From Canna indica (Eukaryota; Streptophyta; Magnoliopsida; Zingiberales; Cannaceae), in contig CP136890.1 in assembly GCA_034359265.1 (NCBI GenBank), positions 81,679,501 through 81,743,500 on the forward strand: a DNA stretch of 64,000 nucleotides. The letters run 5' to 3'. Every line of letters starts with the position of its first letter. The stretch's first letter is position 1. Positions 59,248 to 64,000 of the stretch are shown one piece after another. A program made the translations under genes and the position numbers. A model generated the notes under the pieces. That model was not told the DNA's origin. It was given only the letters and a program-made list of their open reading frames with translations, and did not search any database.

Positions 59248-60500
59248 ATCTCCCACTTGGATAGCATTAATCAATTATTAGTACAAATGAAATTTTAGCA
59301 AATGTTAAGTGATCAGTATCCACCAATCCTTCCAAGACAAGATTCATAAATGGAACAGCACAAGATCATTGAATCGGATAGGAAAACAAATGATATAAAT
59401 AATCGTCGATAATGTTTCAATATCTGAATAGAACAAAACCATATAAATGGATTTAAAACCAAAAGATGTCAAATTACATCATAAATGCCCCTTAAGGACA
59501 CAGAATCCCACTAGACCAAGGTTACATCAAAAGATTTAACAAGACTCATACGAGCAACATGATTTAAAAATACTCATACAGGTAGACCCTTCACCCTTGG
59601 TCATGGGACTGCAAGCATATGTTCACTAGGAATGTGAACCACACGAGTCTGAGATTCAACAATCTTCTCTCTAACAAACAAGAGTTTAACATCAAAATGT
59701 TTGGTACGACATCTGATTTTCAGAGAAATACACGGCAGACGAACTATCGCAATAGATGATTAGAGGTCGCGATATGCAATTGACAAGATGCATGTTGGAT
59801 ATCAATTTCCTCAACCATATTACCTAACAAGTGGCTTCATAACATGCGCTGCACTATGCTTCAATAGTTGAGGTAGCTGTGAGTGTTTGCTTGACACTCT
59901 TCCACGAAACAGCTACTCCAGACATCATAAAGATGTATCAAGTGAATTTACGATCATCCATACAAGATGCAAGATGCATACCCCATGACTTTCTTTGCAC
60001 CCCTCCAATGATCCTAGCTAGGATTGCTCAAGTATCTACCAAGCACACCGATAGCAAAAGCTACGTCTGGACGAGTGCATACTTGAGCATATATGAGACT
60101 GCCAACAGAAGCATATGGAATTTTATCCATCTAAGCCCTCTCAGCATCACTCACTCTGAGGGCACTGCGATTTGGACAACTTTTCACCTTTCTGAACAGG
60201 TGTCGCACAAGGAGTGCAAGAGTACGTGTTAAACCTTTTGAGCACTCGATCAATATAGGTTGCCTGAGACAAACCAAGAATGCCACAAGACCTATAACGA
60301 TGGATTTGAATTCCAAGGACAAAAGTGGCCTCACCAAGATCTTTCGTATCAAAACGGGATGACATGTGTTTTGTCTCATTAAAAAAAACTTATTCAATTG
60401 CTGGCCAATAGGATGTCGTGGACGTAGAACACAAGAATCACAAAATTGCTCCCATCAAATTTGATCTGTAGATAAACCATATGATCACCTGAAATTGCAA
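59248..60500 (-). pseudogene. Copia 2 RT C-terminal half, RNase H and 3' internal region
   Basis: From right to left: RT from DHMVYLQIKFDGSNFVILVF; the catalytic box as YVHDILLASN (60390-60440; the first Asp of YVDD is His); thumb RFDTKDLGEATFVLGIQIHR (60147-60365); then YASVGSLIYAQVCTRPD-type and RNase H sequence (about 59830-60130), partly unreadable. The first half of RT is missing: sequence jumps from the integrase C-terminal tail (VQKPDVELR near 60520) to the segment just before YVHD. It is followed by a non-coding 3' part and the polypurine tract. Dead. Confidence 0.85.
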
Positions 60501-60554
60501 GTCTGCGGATTCTCTAAGATCATCTTAACTCAACATCAGGTTTCTGAACAATTG

Positions 60555-61706
60555 TCATAGGAGGTTCAACTTCAACATTAACTGCATTCTCAACAATAAT
60601 ATTATTTCTATCAACTGATGGAGCAGATAGAATAGGTATAGGCAAGAGGGTGTTTTCATCATGCAGATCAATGTCCTTAGGCACAAGACTTTGACTATCC
60701 AAGTCATCCTCAAAATAAAACGCCCGGTTAGACTTATGACTTTGGTAGTGTGAGTAGGGCAATAAAATCTACATCCTCCGAATCCTGAGTAGTACCCAAT
60801 AAAGAATTCACGGACAGTTGTGGAGTCAAGTTCTGTGAGCTGAGGATTATACGGCCTCACTTCCGCTTTGCAGCACCAAACATAGAAATGTTTCAAGCTA
60901 GGCCTTTTACCAAAATAAAGTTCATACAAGGTTTTTGTCACTGATTTACTGGTAACTTGATTAAGAATGTAGGCTACAGTCTTCAAAACATCACCCCATA
61001 AAAATTCTGGCAATGAGAAATGAATGATTATACTTCTGACCACGTCCATTAGGGTACGATTTCGCCTCTTTGCAACCTCATTTTGTTGAGGGGTGCCAGA
61101 CATAGTATACTAAGCCTCAATGTCATGTTGTGTAAGAAATAAAGCAAATGGACCGGGGTTTCTGCCTGTCTCAGTATACCTCCCATAATATTCACCACCC
61201 CTATCAAATATGACACATTTGATAACCTTGTCAGATTTCAATTCAACTACTGCCTTGAAATTCTTAAAGGTATCTAAATATTTAGATTCCTCATGTAAGA
61301 GTTCGATCCACCCATATCTAGAGTAATCGTTTATAAAACTAATATAATATCTAAATCCACCCATAAAAACTGAAGTGATGGGTCTACATATGTCAGTGAC
61401 TCGATGTTGTATTTTCAGATCTATTTGCCCCTTTGTTTATAGATCTAGCGCGAAATTTTCCTTTGATGCAGTCAACACAACCATCAAAATCTAGAAATCC
61501 AAATAATGTAACACACCTTGTTTGACCACCCTTTCCAATCTCTCTTCGGAGATGTGACCCAAACGTCGATGCCACAACATAGAAGAATTTTCATCAATTC
61601 TTTGATGTTTGTGTCCAAAAGCAACATAAACAAAAGTACTAGAAAGTGGAGTTGGACAAACGATATAAATCATTTTGTAAAGGAGTGCCAACAACAACTG
61701 AGTCAA
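60555..61706 (-). pseudogene. Copia 2 integrase
   Basis: The pre-integrase zinc region SSMLWHRRLGHISEERLERV (about 61600-61650) and GCVDCIKGKFRARSINKG (about 61430-61480) give the HHCC finger. The core has GGFRYYISFINDYSRYGWIE (61310-61364) and CVIFDRGGEYYGRY (second catalytic Asp), then [15 protein letters not shown] (61050-61103). The usual third-residue motif is NGVAERRNRTL; here the Glu is Lys, so catalysis is lost. The C-terminal part continues to [13 protein letters not shown] and beyond. Several frame changes, one near 61366-61390. Confidence 0.9.
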
Positions 61707-61949
61707 AGAAAATGTCTATTTTCTCATTTCCTTGCCAAAATGAATATCCATATTGGTCTAATAAAGAACTAGAAATCAAATTTCATCTATAAGTGGGAAC
61801 ACAAACAACAATGTTCAAATTTAGAACATGATCAGAATCCAAACTTAAACTAATAGATCCTATGTAATCTACCATTGCTGAACTTCCTTCAACTCCCAAG
61901 ATGGTCTTCTCCCTCTCACTTGGCATCTGCCTGTTTCTGAACCGCTTAA

Positions 61950-62155
61950 AGAGTTTGCACCATGAGTAGTTGCACTAGAATCCAACCACCATGAATCAGA
62001 AGATATTTCAAAATTGTTGGATTCAAAACAAACTAAAGCTAGAGGGATAGATTCAAAGGGTATACCTTCTCTTTCACGCTTGTTCTTAAGCTTGAAGCAC
62101 TCTGATATTTTTTGACCAGGCGTCTTACAATAGTGGCACTCACTCTTAAAGTCTT
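61950..62155 (-). pseudogene. Copia 2 zinc knuckle and protease region
   Basis: The zinc knuckle reads CHYCKTPGQKISEC (about 62095-62140), where the His of CCHC is Gln. The protease active site reads WWLDSSATTH (about 61965-62000), where the D-S-G triad is D-S-S. Both are single-codon changes from the copia consensus. The frame continues for a short distance toward the integrase region. Confidence 0.85.
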
Positions 62156-62243
62156 TCTTCTTTAGATCCTTTGGACCTATGAAGCGCTTATCATTCTTCT
62201 TGGATCCAAACTTCTTACTCTCGGGGCGAGACTCAAATTTCTT

Positions 62244-62849
62244 TCACTTTGGGTCATCACCACTTGCTTTATTGCTTGAACTGTGAGAAAAATAATTAAT
62301 ATATGGCGTGTGGGAGTTTCCTTTCTTCATTGACTCATGAGTCACTATTGAAATTATTGAAATCATTTGGTCCACTGATTCAGCCTCCTGACAATTGTAG
62401 GTGGTCCTCAAAACTCCATATTGAGATGGGAGAGAATGCAGAACACGATAGACCAAGTAACTCTCTCCCGTGTCAATGTTGTAGGATTTCAACTTGCATT
62501 TGGTCCACTCGCATACGCCCAACACTCCATCATAACGAGTGTTATCCAATAGAGAGAGATATTAGGCCTTCTGACTCTTGACAAACTTCCTGAAATTCTC
62601 GTCAATGGCCTTCGGATAGTTTTCTCAATGGTGAAGTTTATTATAGTTAGACACATCCTATTGGACTCGTACCACTGTTTGTGATAGGCTTTGTCAGCAG
62701 CACTAGATTCTGCAATGAGATCTGTGGGTTTAGGGCCCCTAAGAGCTAAATCTTCCCTAGTGATTGTTAGATACATATCTAGGAATTCCTTCTGGTCGTC
62801 ATAGTTCGTCCCATTAAGAGTTTTTTCCACAAATAATTATTGGGACATA
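62244..62849 (-). pseudogene. Copia 2 gag
   Basis: Minus-strand gag. ATG at 62847-62849 is followed three codons later by TAA (62838-62840), then VEKTLNGTNYDDQKEFLDMY and LTITREDLALRGPKPTDLIA in one frame (62489-62830). A frameshift near 62550 leads to RYDGVLGVCEWTKCKLKSYN, LVYRVLHSLPSQYGVLRTTY and NCQEAESVDQMISI (62244-62549). Domain order is that of UBN2-type gag. Non-functional. Confidence 0.88.
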
Positions 62850-63240
62850 GAAACAACTACAGATAACAAACATAAACAAAGGAAAACAATAATCACTGTC
62901 AAAGGGCTCCTAATTAATTAAATAATTAAGAGAGAGAAAGTAATTCTCTTCACACCACAAATGTAATCAATGTTTTTGCATCGATAGGATACAAGAAACA
63001 TTGAAACATTAAAATAAAAGGAACATTAATTGTTGAAATTATTCAAAAATTATATTGTTAATGTTACACCGATAGGGTTATCCATTACCAATATAACAAT
63101 CATATGTGACTTCAACCAACACACACCATTGTGATTGAACCCCCGATAGGTGAGTACGCAATCATTAGGTGTAAAAGTTCTCATAATATTGTTCAGAAAT
63201 TTATAAATGTCTATAACTTTTTTTGGCCTGGAAAAATAAA
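62850..63240 (-). other. Copia 2 leader, left part
   Basis: AT-rich sequence upstream of gag (minus orientation) with no open frame of note. No tRNA-Met-type primer binding site is found up to base 64000, so the element's 5' end is outside the window or altered. Confidence 0.45.
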
Positions 63241-63249
63241 TATTGTGCA

Positions 63250-63700
63250 AAAGGGTCGGCTCAAAATTGGGCCCGCCAACCAAGCCCAGGTGCCGGCCCA
63301 AACAGAAGGCTCGTATGGGCCTTGGGCAGGTGGTGTGCAACGCACGCCACCCCATGCAGCCCACGCGACACTCGAGCGAAGATGGCGTGCGGTGTGCGAC
63401 GCACGCTACACCCTTAGCGGATGCGCCTGCAAACACGGCCCCATAAAAGGGCCCGAGGGGCCGACCCACAAAACAAAGGGCACAACCTTAGGCAGGTGGC
63501 GTGCGTTGCACGCCACCAACTCAAAGTCGGCACGCATCGCGAGGAACATGGTGGTGTGCGACGCACGCCACACCCGGCGGCACGCCTCGCGAGAAATAGG
63601 GGAAACCTTGTTCACCTCGTAGGGCAAGCTGGGACAGCGACGCACGACAGCCACACGACATGCGCCCGCAAGGGAAAGAAACCATGTTCGAACTCTTGTG
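63250..63700. repeat. GC-rich repeat with GTGCGACGCAC palindromes
   Basis: Two imperfect copies of a roughly 160-bp unit, about 63318-63478 and 63479-63640. Both share caggtggYgtgc..gcacgccacc, a central gtgtgcgacgcacgcYacaccc and a caaacacggcccc or gcctcgcgag end. The words are themselves near-palindromic. Composition differs sharply from the AT-rich sequence on the left. Overlapping open frames on both strands are a by-product of high GC and show no family motif. Confidence 0.7.
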
Positions 63701-64000
63701 CGCCTCACTGGGCATGCCAAGACTGCACAGCTGTGCCAGCGTTTGCACACGACACGAGGTGCACACGACACAAGCCCAAAAAAACTCGTGAACCGAGCAT
63801 ACACAACAAAATGAAATAAATGCGTGTAGAGAAATAAATGATTCGAAAAGAGCAGACCCGAGAAGAAACACGGTTGTGACAAGGTTGTCAAAAGCGTTAA
63901 GCGCACTCAAGGAGCAAAGCGCAAAAAAAGCGCACGCCTAACTAAAATAAGGCGCACCTTACTAAATTCAATAGAAATTAGAAATTATGCATAAGCCATA
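63701..64000. other. window end, no supported gene
   Basis: Composition falls back toward AT-rich. Repeated gcgca words near 63885-63960 (aagcgcactcaaggagcaaagcgc) continue the repeat-like character. Nothing coding is supported. Confidence 0.4.

Noticed and set aside
63050..63910. eight overlapping open frames of 64-166 codons
   Set aside because: They are by-products of the GC-rich palindromic repeat, appear on both strands and carry no domain motif.
1..64000. CRISPR arrays, bacterial operons, riboswitches
   Set aside because: Spliced genes and plant transposons show the DNA is eukaryotic; no regularly spaced identical repeats with unique spacers were seen.

Overview
The window is nuclear DNA of a flowering plant. 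The evidence is intron-split genes with GT-AG junctions, plant-type retrotransposons, Pack-type DNA transposons and very AT-rich intergenic DNA. The GDT1-like and captured F-box and GT61 sequences look somewhat monocot-like, but that placement is a weak inference. Two host genes are present: a complete MED14 (Mediator subunit 14) gene on the plus strand (33749-48713) and a GDT1-like (UPF0016/TMEM165 family) cation transporter gene on the minus strand (exons 2-11, 53482-58314). The first GDT1-like exon is not in the window. Almost everything else is transposable-element DNA.

Left part (1-26600). A decayed minus-strand Ty1/copia element (Copia 1) fills 1-6984: RNase H/RT, integrase, protease and gag remnants, a long leader, a tRNA-Met-type primer binding site and one LTR. 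A 779-bp solo LTR sits inside its leader. From about 7187 to 24430 lies one plant L1-type LINE (ORF1, endonuclease, RT, RNase H, about 6 kb in total) cut into five pieces. The inserts are a Helitron-like element, a long-TIR Mutator-like element that itself holds a Pack-MULE carrying GT61 and UDP-glycosyltransferase fragments, a Ty3/gypsy-like solo LTR holding another solo LTR, and a PIF/Harbinger-type element carrying an F-box/kelch gene fragment. Rejoining the LINE across each insert restores readable protein, which supports the boundaries. A fold-back repeat cluster follows the LINE.

Middle (26608-33025). A 6.4-kb PIF/Harbinger element has TIRs and a TTA target duplication. It encodes a broken DDE transposase, a Myb/SANT-like protein and a GRF zinc-finger protein, all on the minus strand. 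Its right end is about 720 bp from the MED14 start codon. MED14 has eight coding exons that join without a frame break into 1769 codons plus stop. Its introns carry a MITE, an Au-type SINE with a 20-bp target duplication, an SINE fragment and a probable AT-rich MITE.

Right part (49000-64000). An intergenic stretch contains a 62-bp tandem duplication and a degenerate minisatellite. The GDT1-like gene follows; its introns hold a hAT-like MITE and a TRIM retrotransposon. Immediately upstream of its second exon is a second minus-strand copia element (Copia 2) whose LTR is at 58813-59247. Copia 2 has substitutions in the zinc knuckle, protease, integrase and RT active sites and a deletion in RT. 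The window ends in a GC-rich repeat with palindromic GTGCG-type motifs. The most informative observations are the gene-capturing DNA transposons, the nested insertion order, the GRF-finger ORF in the Harbinger element, and the copia element separating exon 1 from the rest of the GDT1-like gene.
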